Counted from the first letter of the stretch, positions 1 to 9,715 are shown. The stretch is DNA of 48,678 bases from Acetobacter malorum (GCF_001580615.1 NZ_LHZC01000031.1:1-48678); one strand, 5' to 3'. A program made the numbers and translations. Notes: generated from the letters alone by a model not told the origin.

Positions 1-1
1 A

Positions 2-1015
2 ACAAGCGGCCTGCTGGCCATTGCACTGCAGAAGCTGGGCGTGCCCTCACGCTCCTTTGCTGGCTGGCAGGTGCCCATCCGTACCGACTCGGCACACGGC
101 AAAGCCAGCCTGGACACGATTGATGGTGAACGCCTGCTGGGCAGCATGGCCGAAGGGATGGTGCCGGTTGTTGCAGGCTTTCAGGGCGTGGGGCCTGATG
201 GCCGCGTGACGACGCTGGGGCGTGGCGGGTCCGATACGTCCGCTGTGGCTCTTGCGGCCGCCATCAAGGCTGACCGATGTGATATTTATACCGATGTGGA
301 CGGGATTTACACGACAGACCCGCGCATTGTGGCCAAAGCCCGCAAGCTTGAAAAAATCACCTATGAAGAAATGCTGGAACTCGCCTCTGTAGGGGCCAAG
401 GTTCTGCAGACGCGCAGCGTGGGCCTTGCCATGCGTGAGCAGGTGCGTGTTCAGGTGCTTTCAAGCTTTGTGGATGGCCCGGCGATGGTTGAAGGTAAAC
501 TGCCCGGCTCTCTTGTGGTGGATGAGGACGAAATCGTGGAAAAGAAACTGGTAACCGGCATTGCGTATTCCCGTGATGAAGCAAAGCTGTCGGTCAGGCG
601 TATTCCTGATCGTCCGGGTATTGCCGCGGCCATTTTCGGCCCGCTGAGCGAAGCCAACGTGAATGTGGACATGATTGTGCAGAGCACGGGTGCTGATGGC
701 ACAACGAACATGACCTTCACCACCAGCAAAACCGACCTGCCGCGTGCGATCAGCACGCTGGAATCTGTGCGGGATGCCGTGCAGTATGAAGAGCTGGCAA
801 CAGACGATGATGTGGTGAAAATCAGCGTCGTCGGCACAGGCATGCGCTCGCATGCCGGGGTGGCAGCCACCATGTTCCGCACACTGTCTGAACGCTCTAT
901 CAATATTCAGGTGATCTCTACCAGCGAGATCAAGGTGTCCGTCCTGCTGTCTGCTGAGTATGCAGAGCTGGCCGTGCGCGCCCTGCACACAGCCTATGGA
1001 CTGGACAATGTCTGA
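2..1015 (+). CDS. lysC: Aspartate kinase, C-terminal part (5' end outside window)
   Basis: Aspartate kinase phosphorylates L-aspartate, the first step towards lysine, threonine, methionine and diaminopimelate. The reading frame is open from base 2, so the N-terminus lies upstream; 337 residues are visible. The kinase-domain motif GRGGSDTSA is followed by IYTDVDGIYTTDPR, typical of LysC. The C-terminal half has two ACT-type regulatory repeats, beginning near LSVRRIPDRPGIAAAIF and ISVVGTGMRSHAGVAATMF, which bind feedback inhibitors (lysine and/or threonine) in this family. The stop overlaps the ATG of the next gene by 8 bases, suggesting co-translation. Confidence 0.96.
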   Translation, partial: TSGLLAIALQKLGVPSRSFAGWQVPIRTDSAHGKASLDTIDGERLLGSMAEGMVPVVAGFQGVGPDGRVTTLGRGGSDTSAVALAAAIKADRCDIYTDVDGIYTTDPRIVAKARKLEKITYEEMLELASVGAKVLQTRSVGLAMREQVRVQVLSSFVDGPAMVEGKLPGSLVVDEDEIVEKKLVTGIAYSRDEAKLSVRRIPDRPGIAAAIFGPLSEANVNVDMIVQSTGADGTTNMTFTTSKTDLPRAISTLESVRDAVQYEELATDDDVVKISVVGTGMRSHAGVAATMFRTLSERSINIQVISTSEIKVSVLLSAEYAELAVRALHTAYGLDNV

Positions 1016-2093
1016 CATGCCTGCTCTCGACCTGAACGCCCCGCCGACCGAGGCTGAAAGAGCCCGTGCCCGGACGCGCTTTGACCATCTGTGTCGGCGC
1101 GGCACGGAGTTCCTTGGCACGGACTACGCTATTCTTGGCGGGGCAATGTCCTGGGTGAGTGAGCGGAATCTGGTTTCGGCTATTTCTAACGCTGGCGGGT
1201 TTGGCGTGATTGCCTGCGGGGCGATGCAGCCGGAACGGCTGGCGGAAGAAATTGCTGCAACGCGTGCGATGACAGACCGGCCGTTTGGTGTGAACCTCAT
1301 CACCATGCATCCTCAACTGGATGAACTGGTGCAGGTCTGCCTGAAAGCTGGTGTGGGTCATATCGTTCTGGCGGGTGGCATTCCGCCCGGTGCGGCCATT
1401 AAGGCAGCGAAGGAAGGTGGTGCGAAGGTTGTGGCCTTTGCTCCGGCTCTGGTGCTGGCCAAGCGTCTGATCAAGATGGGCGTTGATGCGCTGGTGATTG
1501 AAGGCGCAGAAGCGGGCGGGCATGTCGGCCCGGTGTCTCTGACAGTGCTGGCGCAGGAAATCCTGCCGCATATCGATCAGGTTCCGGTGTTTGTCGCAGG
1601 CGGTCTGGGCCGGGGCGATGCGCTAGTCTCCTATCTGGAGCTGGGAGCGTCCGGTGGCCAGCTGGGCACACGGTTTGCCGCGGCGGCCGAGAGCATTGCG
1701 CATGAAAAGTTTAAGAAGGCCTTTGTGCGTTCCAATGCGCGTGATGCCATTACGTCTGTGCAGCTGGACGAGCGCTTCCCGGTTATTCCTGTACGGGGCC
1801 TTGTGAATGAAGGGAGCCGCCGCTTCCTTGCGCATCAGGCAGACGTCATTAACCGCTTCCAGAGCGGTGAGCTGACGCGTGAGGAAGCTCAGCTTGATAT
1901 CGAACATTTCTGGGCTGGTGCGTTGCGCCGTGCTGTGATTGATGGTGATGTTGAAAACGGATCTGTCATGGCCGGGCAGTCTGTTGGTATGGTAAAGGCC
2001 GTTCAGCCTGTGGCTGAAATTATCTCTGACCTTGTTGAGCAGGCTGTTGTGGCGCTCGTCCGCCAGCAGCGGCGCATGGATTGTAATGGCTGA
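1008..2093 (+). CDS. Nitronate monooxygenase / 2-nitropropane dioxygenase family flavoprotein
   Basis: FMN-dependent TIM-barrel enzyme of the NMO/NPD family (361 residues), which oxidises alkyl nitronates; the family also includes FabK-like enoyl reductases. Visible signatures are the N-terminal GGAMSWVSE and GGFGVIACG strands, the EAGGHVGPVS stretch with the family histidine, and the phosphate-binding VFVAGGLGRGDAL loop. I chose ATG 1008 because it overlaps the lysC stop; a second in-frame ATG at 1017 is possible, and an ORF extending to 960 would lie inside lysC. The physiological substrate cannot be read from sequence. Its 3' end overlaps the rodZ-like gene by 8 bases. Confidence 0.9.
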   Translation: MSDMPALDLNAPPTEAERARARTRFDHLCRRGTEFLGTDYAILGGAMSWVSERNLVSAISNAGGFGVIACGAMQPERLAEEIAATRAMTDRPFGVNLITMHPQLDELVQVCLKAGVGHIVLAGGIPPGAAIKAAKEGGAKVVAFAPALVLAKRLIKMGVDALVIEGAEAGGHVGPVSLTVLAQEILPHIDQVPVFVAGGLGRGDALVSYLELGASGGQLGTRFAAAAESIAHEKFKKAFVRSNARDAITSVQLDERFPVIPVRGLVNEGSRRFLAHQADVINRFQSGELTREEAQLDIEHFWAGALRRAVIDGDVENGSVMAGQSVGMVKAVQPVAEIISDLVEQAVVALVRQQRRMDCNG

Positions 2094-3468
2094 ACCCGGT
2101 TCTGTTCCAGAGCAGGAACTTCCTGCTTTCTCCCCCCCTTTGCCTGATGTTGAAAGCCTCGGGGTGGGGGCGGCGTTGCGTACGCGGCGGGAACAGCTTG
2201 GGTGGTCTCTGCCTGATGTCGCAGCATGGCTGCGGATCCGTGAATCTTATCTGGAAGCGCTGGAAAGCGGGCGGGCCGGCGTTTTTCCGGCCGAAGCTTA
2301 CGCGCTGGGCTTTTTGCGCACCTATGGGGCCGCTTTAGGGTTTGATGCCTCAGCGCTGGTCGTGCGCTATAAGCGGGAAGGGAAAGGCGGCGGACGCAAG
2401 CCGGACCTGACATTCCCCGCACCGGCGCCTGACAGGCGCATCCCGCCCGGCGTCAGCGTCTCTCTGGGGCTTGCGGTTATCCTGGCAAGTTATATTGGCT
2501 GGTATCACTTCATCGGGCACGCTCCGCCATTGCCCGAGCATGTGCCTCCGGTTGCCACCATTATTCCCGGTGCACAGACCAATAATGCCCCATCCCCGCA
2601 GGTGGCCTCTATTCTGCCCGGGCCGGGCGCTGTGCCGTCTCGCAGACCAGAGGATCAGGCATCTGCTGCGGCAAATGGTGCCAGTGCTCCGCAGGCGCAG
2701 GCTGGCACTCAGCCGTCTCTGGATCAGAACGGCAATCCGGATTTCTCAAAGCCATCATTTCCTCCGACGCAGGGTGAAGCGACGCCTGATGCCGGAGCAG
2801 TTGCAGGCACAGCTGGAGAGACTGCTGCTGAAAACAGTGGTGTGGCTAGCGGCGCGCAACCTGCGCCAGATCAGCAGGGCACCATTGCTCCCGGAGTTCT
2901 GCCGGATAATCAGATTGTCCTGAAAGCCGTAGCCCCCAGTTGGGTGCAGGTGAAGGATGCCAGCGGCAAGGTCGCATACGATCACATCATGCAGGTGGAT
3001 GATCAGTGGACCGTGCCCGCAGAAGGCGGCCCGTATAGCCTGACTGTAGGGAATGCTGGCGGTATTGTGCTGAGTTCAGGGGCGGTGACGACCCAGCCGC
3101 TGGGGCGAAACGGATCTGTGCGCAGAAAGCTGGTGTTGACGCCTGAGGCTGTAAAGGATGGTTCTCTAGCCGCTGCGGCACAATCTGCGTCGCCAGCCGG
3201 TGCGGCTGGTCCGAGCGCTAGCCCAGCGACACAAACGGGTAATGTTGTGCCTGCTGTGCCCGAGCCCAAACGCCCTGCCGGAGTGAACGGAGAGGGGGCG
3301 GTACCGGCTATCTGGGCAGATGGGCAGCCTGCGTCAGCCCCGCCAGTTGCGGATGCACCGGCACAGGAGGCACCCAAACCGCGCCCCCGGCATAAGCCCG
3401 TCGAAAAGCCTGAACCCAGTGCGGATGATCTGAATGCTCGTCAGCTTCAGGGGATAGGCGGGCACTGA
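2086..3468 (+). CDS. rodZ: RodZ-like protein: HTH, one TM helix, DUF4115 domain
   Basis: Predicted inner-membrane cytoskeletal adaptor linking MreB-type filaments to the cell wall. The order of parts is that of RodZ: a Cro-like helix-turn-helix at about residues 25-97, one membrane helix at about 122-143, a periplasmic linker of about 130 residues rich in Pro, Ala and Gln, a DUF4115 beta domain at about 275-352, and a second low-complexity Pro/Ala tail (460 residues from ATG 2086). The start fits the 8-base overlap with the upstream gene. The rodZ-ispG-hisS order is the same as in E. coli, which supports the call. No MreB is in the window, so the partner is inferred. Confidence 0.85.
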   Translation: MAEPGSVPEQELPAFSPPLPDVESLGVGAALRTRREQLGWSLPDVAAWLRIRESYLEALESGRAGVFPAEAYALGFLRTYGAALGFDASALVVRYKREGKGGGRKPDLTFPAPAPDRRIPPGVSVSLGLAVILASYIGWYHFIGHAPPLPEHVPPVATIIPGAQTNNAPSPQVASILPGPGAVPSRRPEDQASAAANGASAPQAQAGTQPSLDQNGNPDFSKPSFPPTQGEATPDAGAVAGTAGETAAENSGVASGAQPAPDQQGTIAPGVLPDNQIVLKAVAPSWVQVKDASGKVAYDHIMQVDDQWTVPAEGGPYSLTVGNAGGIVLSSGAVTTQPLGRNGSVRRKLVLTPEAVKDGSLAAAAQSASPAGAAGPSASPATQTGNVVPAVPEPKRPAGVNGEGAVPAIWADGQPASAPPVADAPAQEAPKPRPRHKPVEKPEPSADDLNARQLQGIGGH

Positions 3469-3598
3469 AGGACTGTTTTTCGTGCTTTCATGTAGCCAAC
3501 GCGCATTGATTTTGGCAGGAAGGCATCAAACGTAATGGGCAGGCGCGTGACGGAACGCGGTTTGCCTGACAACTGTCGTCGCGACAAAAGGATGTAAC

Positions 3599-4759
3599 AT
3601 GAGTGGCTACCGGCCTTACCAGCATATCGAGCGTCGGAAATCACGGAAAATCCATGTCGGCAAAGTTGCCGTCGGTGGGGATGCGCCGATTTCCGTCCAG
3701 ACCATGACCAACACGCTGACCAGTGACGCGCAGGCCACGATCGAACAGATCCGCCGTGCAGAACTGGCAGGCGTGGATATTGTGCGTGTGTCCTGCCCGG
3801 ATGAAGAGAGCACCAAGGCGCTGGAAGAAATCGTGCGCGAAGTGAATGTGCCGATCGTGGCCGATATTCACTTTCACTACAAACGTGCGATTGAAGCCGC
3901 TAAAGCAGGTGCTGCCTGCCTGCGCATCAACCCCGGCAACATTGGCAGCCCCGACCGCGTGCGTGAAGTGGTTCAGGCCGCCAAAGACTATGGCTGTTCC
4001 ATCCGTATTGGTGTGAATGCCGGGTCTTTGGAAAAGCACCTGCTGGAAAAATATGGTGAGCCGAACCCCGAAGCGCTGGTGGAAAGCGCTCTGGAACACG
4101 CCAAGATTCTGGAAGATCATGACTTCCGTGAATTCAAGATCAGCGTGAAGGCTTCCGACGTGTTCATGGCAGTTGCGGCCTATCAGCAGCTGGCTGACGC
4201 CTGTGACTATCCGCTGCATATCGGCATTACGGAAGCAGGCAGCAAACGTGCTGGCACCGTGAAGTCCTCTATTGGTCTGGGCAATCTGCTGTGGGCTGGT
4301 GTGGGTGACACCATGCGTGTGTCTCTCTCCGCCGCGCCTGAAGAAGAAGTGCTGGTGGGCTGGGATATTCTGAAATCCCTCGGCCTGCGTCATCGTGGTG
4401 TGAAGATCATTTCCTGCCCGTCCTGTGCGCGTCAGGGCTTCAACGTGGTTGAGACGGTGCAGACGCTGGAAGATCGTCTGGCTCATATCAAAACCCCGCT
4501 GACCCTTTCCATCATCGGCTGCGTGGTGAACGGACCGGGTGAAGCGTTGATGACTGACCTCGGCGTGACCGGCGGTGGCTCTGGCCGCCACATGGTTTAT
4601 TCCGCTGGTAAGCAGGATCATACCGTGCCGGGTGCCGACATGATTGAGCATGTTGTGGAACTGGTGGAAGCCCGCGTGGCGGCCATTCAGGCAGAAGAAG
4701 CCAAGGAAAAGGCTGAAGGCGTAGTGCCGGAACTGCCGGAAATGTCTTCCGCCAAATAA
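3599..4759 (+). CDS. ispG: 4-hydroxy-3-methylbut-2-enyl diphosphate synthase (IspG/GcpE)
   Basis: Iron-sulfur enzyme of the MEP isoprenoid pathway that reductively converts ME-cPP to HMBPP in the cytoplasm. It has 386 residues with the IspG architecture: a TIM barrel (starting [11 protein letters not shown]) and a C-terminal domain with cluster ligands Cys273 and Cys276 (SCPSCARQG), Cys308 ([11 protein letters not shown]) and Glu315. The ATG is preceded by AAAAGGATGTAAC, an acceptable ribosome binding site. It sits between rodZ-like and hisS, a conserved order. The 130-base gap upstream may hold its own promoter, though no clear -35/-10 pair was found. Confidence 0.98.
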   Translation: MSGYRPYQHIERRKSRKIHVGKVAVGGDAPISVQTMTNTLTSDAQATIEQIRRAELAGVDIVRVSCPDEESTKALEEIVREVNVPIVADIHFHYKRAIEAAKAGAACLRINPGNIGSPDRVREVVQAAKDYGCSIRIGVNAGSLEKHLLEKYGEPNPEALVESALEHAKILEDHDFREFKISVKASDVFMAVAAYQQLADACDYPLHIGITEAGSKRAGTVKSSIGLGNLLWAGVGDTMRVSLSAAPEEEVLVGWDILKSLGLRHRGVKIISCPSCARQGFNVVETVQTLEDRLAHIKTPLTLSIIGCVVNGPGEALMTDLGVTGGGSGRHMVYSAGKQDHTVPGADMIEHVVELVEARVAAIQAEEAKEKAEGVVPELPEMSSAK

Positions 4760-4888
4760 GGTCTCGGAAAGGTGCGTGTGCGGGCTTTCTGGCCGCCACG
4801 CCCCCGAGAGATTTTCTCTTTTTTATTACAGATCAGGACACGATATCCGGCGGCCTGAGCCGTGCGGGGGTCAGGTCGGGAGTCATTC

Positions 4889-6160
4889 GTGAGCAGCATT
4901 CAGCCCGTTAGAGGAACGCACGACCTTATTGGGGAGCAGCAGCGCCGACACGCCCATGTGGTGTCTGTCGCCCGCCATATTGCTGGCCTTTACGGGTTTG
5001 ATGAATGGGCAACCCCGATCTTTGAAGAAACCCGCGTGTTCTCCCGCTCTCTGGGCGATACGTCGGACGTGGTCTCCAAGGAAATGTATTCCTTCAATGA
5101 TCGCGACGGTGAAAGCCTGACCCTGCGGCCGGAAGGCACCGCAGCGATCTGCCGCGCACTGGTGACCAATGGCCTGACCCAGTCTCTGCCGCAGAAGGTT
5201 TTTTATGCCGGGCCGATGTTCCGGTATGAGCGCCCGCAGAAAGGCCGGTATCGCCAGTTCCATCAGATTGGCGCGGAGCTTCTTGGCGCAGCGGAGCCGC
5301 TGGCCGATGCGGAAGCCATTGCTCTGGCGCATCAGCTCCTGACAGCACTTGGCGTTGCGGATGATGTGACGCTGGAACTGAATACGCTGGGCGATACAGC
5401 CAGCCGTGATGCCTGGCGGGCGGCGCTGGTGGCGTATTTCTCCGGCCATAAAGACAAGCTGTCCGAAGACAGCCTGAACCGTCTGGAAAAGAACCCCCTG
5501 CGTATTCTGGACAGCAAGGATGCCGGGGACCGCGTTCTGGTGGCCGATGCGCCGATGATGGAAGACTTCCTGACACCGGAAGCGCGTGCGTTCTGGGACG
5601 GCCTGCGTCGTACGCTGGACGGGTTCGGGATCGCCTACAAGGTCAATCCGAGCATTGTGCGCGGGCTGGATTACTACAACCACACGACGTTTGAGTTCGT
5701 CACGCGCCGCCTTGGCTCTCAGGGCACAGTGCTGGCTGGCGGCCGTTACGACGGGCTTGTGCAGCAGATGGGTGGGCCAGAAGTGCCGTCTATCGGCTGG
5801 GCTGCCGGGGTGGAACGCCTCGCCATGCTGCTTGAGGAAGCTCCTGCCGCGCCGCGTTCTGTGGTGATCGTACCGGTTGGGTCTCCGGATGAAGGGGCTT
5901 TGCTGAGCATCCTGCAAACGCTGCGTCAGCAGGGCGTGCGGGTGGAAATTGGCTATCGTGGCTCCCTGCGCAAGCGGATGGAACGCGCCGGCAAGCAGAA
6001 CGCCAGCCACGTGCTGTTCCTGGGGGATGATGAACTGGCGCGGGGCAGCTTCCGTGTGAAAAACATGGGAACGGGGGAAGAAGCTGAAGTCTCGCGTGAC
6101 ACGCTGTTTTCCAACGCTGCCAGCATGTTTGCCAAAGCAGGTGAGTCTGCCGCGCAATGA
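4889..6160 (+). CDS. hisS: Histidyl-tRNA synthetase
   Basis: Class II aminoacyl-tRNA synthetase charging tRNA-His. From GTG 4889 it has 423 residues beginning [12 protein letters not shown], the usual HisRS N-terminus. Motif 2 ([19 protein letters not shown]), the histidine A loop ([13 protein letters not shown]) and motif 3 (GWAAGVERL) are all visible, followed by a C-terminal anticodon-binding domain. I prefer GTG 4889 over the upstream GTG at 4862 because GGGAG lies 6 bases before it and the shorter protein matches the family. The stop overlaps the prfA start (ATGA). Confidence 0.97.
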   Translation: MSSIQPVRGTHDLIGEQQRRHAHVVSVARHIAGLYGFDEWATPIFEETRVFSRSLGDTSDVVSKEMYSFNDRDGESLTLRPEGTAAICRALVTNGLTQSLPQKVFYAGPMFRYERPQKGRYRQFHQIGAELLGAAEPLADAEAIALAHQLLTALGVADDVTLELNTLGDTASRDAWRAALVAYFSGHKDKLSEDSLNRLEKNPLRILDSKDAGDRVLVADAPMMEDFLTPEARAFWDGLRRTLDGFGIAYKVNPSIVRGLDYYNHTTFEFVTRRLGSQGTVLAGGRYDGLVQQMGGPEVPSIGWAAGVERLAMLLEEAPAAPRSVVIVPVGSPDEGALLSILQTLRQQGVRVEIGYRGSLRKRMERAGKQNASHVLFLGDDELARGSFRVKNMGTGEEAEVSRDTLFSNAASMFAKAGESAAQ

Positions 6161-7215
6161 CTTTGGACGAACGGCTGGACAGAATTGTTGGCCGGGCGCT
6201 GGAGCTTGAAGCCCTGCTGGCAAGCGGTGTGAGTGGTGAGGCCTTTACACAGGCCTCACGGGAGTACGGGGAAATAGAACCCGTCGTCTCCCGTATTAAT
6301 GCCCTGCGTGCGGCGGAGCAGGAAGCCCGTCAGGCGGAAGCCCTGCTGGCTGATCCTGAAATGAAGGAACTGGCCGAAGCGGAGCTGTCCGAACTGCATG
6401 AAACACTCCCGCAACTGCGGCAGGATGTCCGTCTGGCCATGCTGCCGCGTGATGCGGCAGATGAACGCAGCGCCATTCTGGAAGTTCGTCCCGCAGCGGG
6501 TGGAGATGAGGCTGCTCTGTTCGCTTCAGAACTGTTCGATCTCTATCGCCGGTATGCGGACCTTCGGGGCTGGCGCTTTTCCGTCATGGATTATGATGAA
6601 AGCGAGCTTGGCGGCCTGCGCTGCGGCATTGCTGAAATTACCGGCAAAGGTGTGTTTGCCCGCCTGAAATATGAATCCGGCGTGCATCGGGTGCAGCGTG
6701 TGCCCGCTACGGAAAGTCAGGGCCGTATCCATACCTCAACCGTGACGGTGGCTGTGCTGCCGGAAGCGGAAGAAGTGGATGTCACCATTGACGAGACCGA
6801 TTTGCGCATCGATGTCTATCGCGCCTCCGGCGCTGGTGGGCAGCATGTAAACAAAACGGAAAGTGCGGTGCGCATCACCCATATGCCCAGCGGCATTGTG
6901 GTGGCCATGCAGGAAGAAAAAAGTCAGCACAAGAACAAGGCCAAGGCCATGAAAATCCTGCGGGCGCGGCTGTATGAGCGGGAGCGTGCGCAGGCGCATG
7001 AATCCCGTGCGGCAGACAGGCGCTCTCAGGTTGGCACGGGTGATCGATCCGAACGTATTCGCACTTACAATTTCCCGCAGGGGCGCGTGACGGACCATCG
7101 GGTGAACCTCACCCTCTACAAGATTGATCGCATCATGCTGGGTGAGATTGACGACTTTGTGGATGCGTTGACGCAGGAAGAGCAGGCGGCGTTGCTGGCT
7201 GCGGAAGGGCTGTAA
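6157..7215 (+). CDS. prfA: Peptide chain release factor 1
   Basis: RF1 reads UAA and UAG stop codons and triggers hydrolysis of peptidyl-tRNA. The 352-residue protein carries the stop-recognition tripeptide PAT (residues 183-185, within [10 protein letters not shown]) and the catalytic GGQ at 227-229 ([12 protein letters not shown]). RF2 would carry SPF instead of PAT. The start codon overlaps the hisS stop by 4 bases, indicating translational coupling. Its GGQ glutamine is the expected substrate of PrmC, encoded about 500 bases downstream but separated from it by an opposite-strand gene. Confidence 0.98.
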   Translation: MTLDERLDRIVGRALELEALLASGVSGEAFTQASREYGEIEPVVSRINALRAAEQEARQAEALLADPEMKELAEAELSELHETLPQLRQDVRLAMLPRDAADERSAILEVRPAAGGDEAALFASELFDLYRRYADLRGWRFSVMDYDESELGGLRCGIAEITGKGVFARLKYESGVHRVQRVPATESQGRIHTSTVTVAVLPEAEEVDVTIDETDLRIDVYRASGAGGQHVNKTESAVRITHMPSGIVVAMQEEKSQHKNKAKAMKILRARLYERERAQAHESRAADRRSQVGTGDRSERIRTYNFPQGRVTDHRVNLTLYKIDRIMLGEIDDFVDALTQEEQAALLAAEGL

Positions 7216-7228
7216 GGCTTCCGGTCTT

Positions 7229-7705
7229 TCAGCTAACCGGCGTTGCGCAGACGTTGGACTGGCCGGGGTGATGTTCCGCAGCATCCAGATCATCCCGGTC
7301 CTGCAGGAAAAACTCGGTAAAGTTGTCTGATCCCAAAGCGTAGAAGTGATGATGGTCGGGGTTGTGCAGGGTGCCGTCGCTATTCACCTCATGCGTCTCC
7401 ACCCGGCCTTCGGGCGTGCGGATCGTAATCTCTCCACACAGGGTATAGGTGTGCTCAAGGCGGCCAGCGGGCGTGGTGACCCGAATGGTTTTTTCCGGGG
7501 TCTGGTCATTCAGCCGGATGGTCGCAGCGAGCACGCCATCAATATAAATGCGGGAGACTTCCGAGATCTCGGCACTGGCCTTGCCATCTGTCACGGTAAA
7601 TTCGCCTGCCAGCGCGGGACCTGCGGCAAGGGGCGCTGTGACAAGAGCAGCACAAACCGCTAAGGCCGTGCGGGAGATGGGAGGGATGCTAAAAGAACGC
7701 GTCAT
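7229..7705 (-). CDS. Putative secreted protein of unknown function
   Basis: I do not recognise a family. The 158-residue product has a clear Sec signal peptide (about residues 1-33, hydrophobic core ALAVCAALVTAPLAAG, cleavage near ALA), so it is probably periplasmic. The mature part is predicted mostly beta strand, with short repeated strand-turn motifs (RIYIDGVLAATIRL, EITIRTPEGRVE) and a HNPDHHHFY histidine patch. Two cysteines remain after cleavage (LCGEI and the C-terminal VCATPVS) and could form a disulfide. It lies on the opposite strand between prfA and prmC, convergent with prfA. Confidence 0.75.
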   Translation of the reverse strand: MTRSFSIPPISRTALAVCAALVTAPLAAGPALAGEFTVTDGKASAEISEVSRIYIDGVLAATIRLNDQTPEKTIRVTTPAGRLEHTYTLCGEITIRTPEGRVETHEVNSDGTLHNPDHHHFYALGSDNFTEFFLQDRDDLDAAEHHPGQSNVCATPVS

Positions 7706-7737
7706 GAAACCCGAACCGCTGACAGGAAAGTAATCTT

Positions 7738-8625
7738 GTGACTAGAGCAGAAAACAACCAGACCGGCCAGACTCTGGAGCAACTGCTCGCTCTGGGCACC
7801 CGGCAGTTGGCCGAAGCCGGAATTGAATCGCCCCGGCGTGAAGCCCGGCTGTTGTTGACCTACGCTCTGGGGCTGACGCCTGAACAGATGCTTTCTCGTT
7901 CCCCGCGTGATCTGGTGCCGGAGCAGCCTTTTCTGGCGTATCTGGCGCGACGGGCTGCGCGGGAGCCGATGGCCTTTATTACCGGGAGCAAAGGCTTCTG
8001 GACGCTGGATCTGGCAGTTTCTCCCGCCACTCTGGTGCCGCGTGGAGATAGTGAAACGCTGCTGTCCTGCCTGCTGGACTATTGCCCGGAGACGCAAAGC
8101 CCCAAAGCCATGCTGGATCTGGGAACCGGCACCGGCTGCCTGTTGCTGGCCGCACTGGCGGAATATCCGTACTCCTGGGGAATTGGGGTGGACATCAACC
8201 CGGATGCGGCCGTGCTGGCGCAGGGGAATGCCCGGCGCTGCGGTCTGGCAGACCGGGCGCTCTTCATGGCCGGGGTGTGGGATAACGCGCTGCACGGCCA
8301 GCGCTTTGACGTAGTGCTGAGCAACCCGCCTTATATTCCCACAGCGGATCTGGCTGAGCTGATGCCGGAAGTGCGCCTGCATGAGCCTCTGGCCGCGCTG
8401 GATGGCGGGGATGATGGGATGGAAGCCTATCGCGTGCTGTGCGCGCGCATGCCGCATGTGCTGGCGCAGGATGGTGTCGCGATTTTTGAAATCGGGATCG
8501 GGCAGGGGGATGACCTGCGGGCTGTGGCGGCCGAGACTGGCCTTGAGGTGCTGGAAATCCGTTCCGACTTTGGAGATGTGCCCAGAGCCGCAGTTTTGCG
8601 GGTCTGTCGTGAAACGAGCGCATAA
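7738..8625 (+). CDS. prmC: Release factor glutamine N5-methyltransferase
   Basis: SAM-dependent enzyme that methylates the GGQ glutamine of RF1 and RF2. The 295-residue protein starts at GTG 7738. It shows an N-terminal helical domain, the SAM-binding DLGTGTGCLLLA loop (127-138), an acidic VDIN after strand 2 and the catalytic NPPY at 196-199 (SNPPYIP). The usual PRxETE element appears as PRGDSET. Its link to prfA is conserved in bacteria. A short T-tailed hairpin follows at 8717-8734. Confidence 0.95.
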   Translation: MTRAENNQTGQTLEQLLALGTRQLAEAGIESPRREARLLLTYALGLTPEQMLSRSPRDLVPEQPFLAYLARRAAREPMAFITGSKGFWTLDLAVSPATLVPRGDSETLLSCLLDYCPETQSPKAMLDLGTGTGCLLLAALAEYPYSWGIGVDINPDAAVLAQGNARRCGLADRALFMAGVWDNALHGQRFDVVLSNPPYIPTADLAELMPEVRLHEPLAALDGGDDGMEAYRVLCARMPHVLAQDGVAIFEIGIGQGDDLRAVAAETGLEVLEIRSDFGDVPRAAVLRVCRETSA

Positions 8626-8716
8626 AAAACAGGTTGGCTTTATGGCCGTTGGTTGATAATGTGCTGAAAGCTTATCCTTTTGGCAGCGATGGTCTTCTTT
8701 TAGCCGCTACCCGGAC

Positions 8717-8734
8717 AAGCCATGGGGCTTTTTT
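8717..8734 (+). terminator. Possible Rho-independent terminator after prmC
   Basis: Stem AAGCC/GGCTT with loop ATGG, followed directly by TTTT (six T in a row counting the stem end). It lies about 90 bases after the prmC stop and before the DUF4167 gene. The 5-bp stem is short, so confidence is limited. Confidence 0.4.
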
Positions 8735-8878
8735 ACTCAGCAGCGGTTTTCTCTGCGCTGGACTAAGCCCGTTCCGAAAGACAATTCGGCCTTCAGTCAG
8801 GAAACGCGTCTTAACACAATAGTCTTGGACTGTTTCTTCATGCAGAACGCCATGAACAGGAAAGTGCTGCGATAGCTC

Positions 8879-9316
8879 ATGAATGTAAAACGGATGCGAA
8901 CCAGAAATCATCGCTCCAGCGGTGGGAGTGGTGGTACTTCCCGGCATCTGAATGGTCAGATCCCGATGAACCGGAACCATGTTTTTGACAGCCATGGACC
9001 GGATGTCCGTGTGCGTGGGACAGCCCAGCAGCTTTTTGAAAAATATCTCCAGCATGGTCGGGACGCGACAGGTGCGGGTGACCGTGTTGCCGCTGAAGCC
9101 TATTTTCAGCATGCCGAACATTATTTCCGCATTATGAACGCCATGGCGCAGGCTGCTCAGCAGAGCCAGCAGGAGCGTGCAGAACGTCAGGCCTCGCGTC
9201 AGAGCCGCCCGCAGATGAATGCTGGTGACGAGACGAACGAAAACCGTCAGGATGGTGACGACGCTCAGCCGCCGCATGGTGAAGCCGAGCCTCAGCCGGA
9301 ATTTTCTGAGCACTGA
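8879..9316 (+). CDS. DUF4167 domain protein
   Basis: Small hydrophilic protein (145 residues) of the alphaproteobacterial DUF4167 family, often found near prmC. It has a basic, Gly/Ser-rich N-terminus (RTRNHRSSGGSG), then the conserved core RGTAQQLFEKYLQHGRDA, ending in AEAYFQHAEHYFRIMN. The tail is a low-complexity Gln/Glu/Arg stretch. The basic head suggests nucleic-acid binding, but the function is unknown and this is inference. An ORF of 237 codons on the other strand (8672-9385) is treated as a shadow. The ribosome binding site is weak, so the start is uncertain. Confidence 0.85.
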   Translation: MNVKRMRTRNHRSSGGSGGTSRHLNGQIPMNRNHVFDSHGPDVRVRGTAQQLFEKYLQHGRDATGAGDRVAAEAYFQHAEHYFRIMNAMAQAAQQSQQERAERQASRQSRPQMNAGDETNENRQDGDDAQPPHGEAEPQPEFSEH

Positions 9317-9330
9317 GAAAAGACCATGTG

Positions 9331-9361
9331 CTTCAGCCCGGACTTTGGTGACGGGCTGAAG
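9331..9361. repeat. Perfect 10-bp stem-loop after the DUF4167 gene
   Basis: CTTCAGCCCG and CGGGCTGAAG flank an 11-base loop, 14 bases after the DUF4167 stop. There is no T tract on either side, so it may be a 3' stability hairpin or part of a Rho-dependent end rather than an intrinsic terminator. Confidence 0.5.
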
Positions 9362-9551
9362 GGCAGGGCGTAATGCGCATTCCACGCTGTATTTTGCAGC
9401 ATGGAAACAGCATTGCTGTGGCTACTGCGTAGCGTTGCCAGCTTGGTATTTTTTAAAAATAGAAAAGACCGAACCCTTTAAAATCAGTCTGATACGCCAT
9501 GTGTAAATTTAAAAGCTTACAACGGCTAATCGCCTGATTTTTAAGGAAAGA

Positions 9552-9626
9552 TGGTAGCGGCGGACGGATTTGAACCGCCGACCAAGGGATTATGATTCCC
9601 CTGCTCTACCGCTGAGCTACGCCGCC
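9552..9626 (-). tRNA. tRNA-Met (anticodon CAT, elongator type)
   Basis: Reading the - strand from 9626 gives a full 75-nt cloverleaf. The acceptor GGCGGCG pairs with CGCCGCT (G1-U72 wobble, as in alphaproteobacterial elongator tRNA-Met). The D arm is GCTC/GAGC and the anticodon stem GGGGA/TCCCT encloses loop ATCATAA with CAT at 34-36. The T arm is GGCGG/CCGTC around TTCAAAT, and CCA is encoded. It lacks initiator features such as the C1xA72 mismatch. A tRNA-Ile2 with lysidine-modified CAT cannot be fully excluded, but the acceptor and anticodon arms fit elongator Met better. Confidence 0.95.
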
Positions 9627-9666
9627 ATCGTTCGGTGGAGGTGATCTACTATCGTGAGGGGGAGGC

Positions 9667-9672
9667 CGTCAA
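9667..9672 (-). promoter_or_regulatory. Candidate -35 element for tRNA-Met
   Basis: On the - strand TTGACG lies about 40 bases upstream of the mature tRNA 5' end, at a sensible distance for a sigma-70 promoter. The matching -10 is poor (only TAGTAG- or GATAGT-like hexamers in the expected stretch), so only the -35 is proposed. Confidence 0.35.
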
Positions 9673-9715
9673 GACGTGAAGTCTGAATTTGTTACAAAAA
9701 ATGTGCACGCGCCTC

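Noticed and set aside
4883..6223. 446-codon ORF on the - strand opposite hisS
   Set aside because: It mirrors a certain hisS and has no recognisable domain or ribosome binding site; long antisense frames are common in GC-rich coding DNA.
8672..9385. 237-codon ORF on the - strand over the DUF4167 gene
   Set aside because: It contains no recognised domain, overlaps the DUF4167 core fully, and would begin beyond the 3' hairpin of that gene.
9552..9626. Initiator tRNA-Met
   Set aside because: The acceptor begins GGCGGCG with a G1-U72 pair and the anticodon stem lacks the three G-C pairs of initiator tRNA, so elongator is better.
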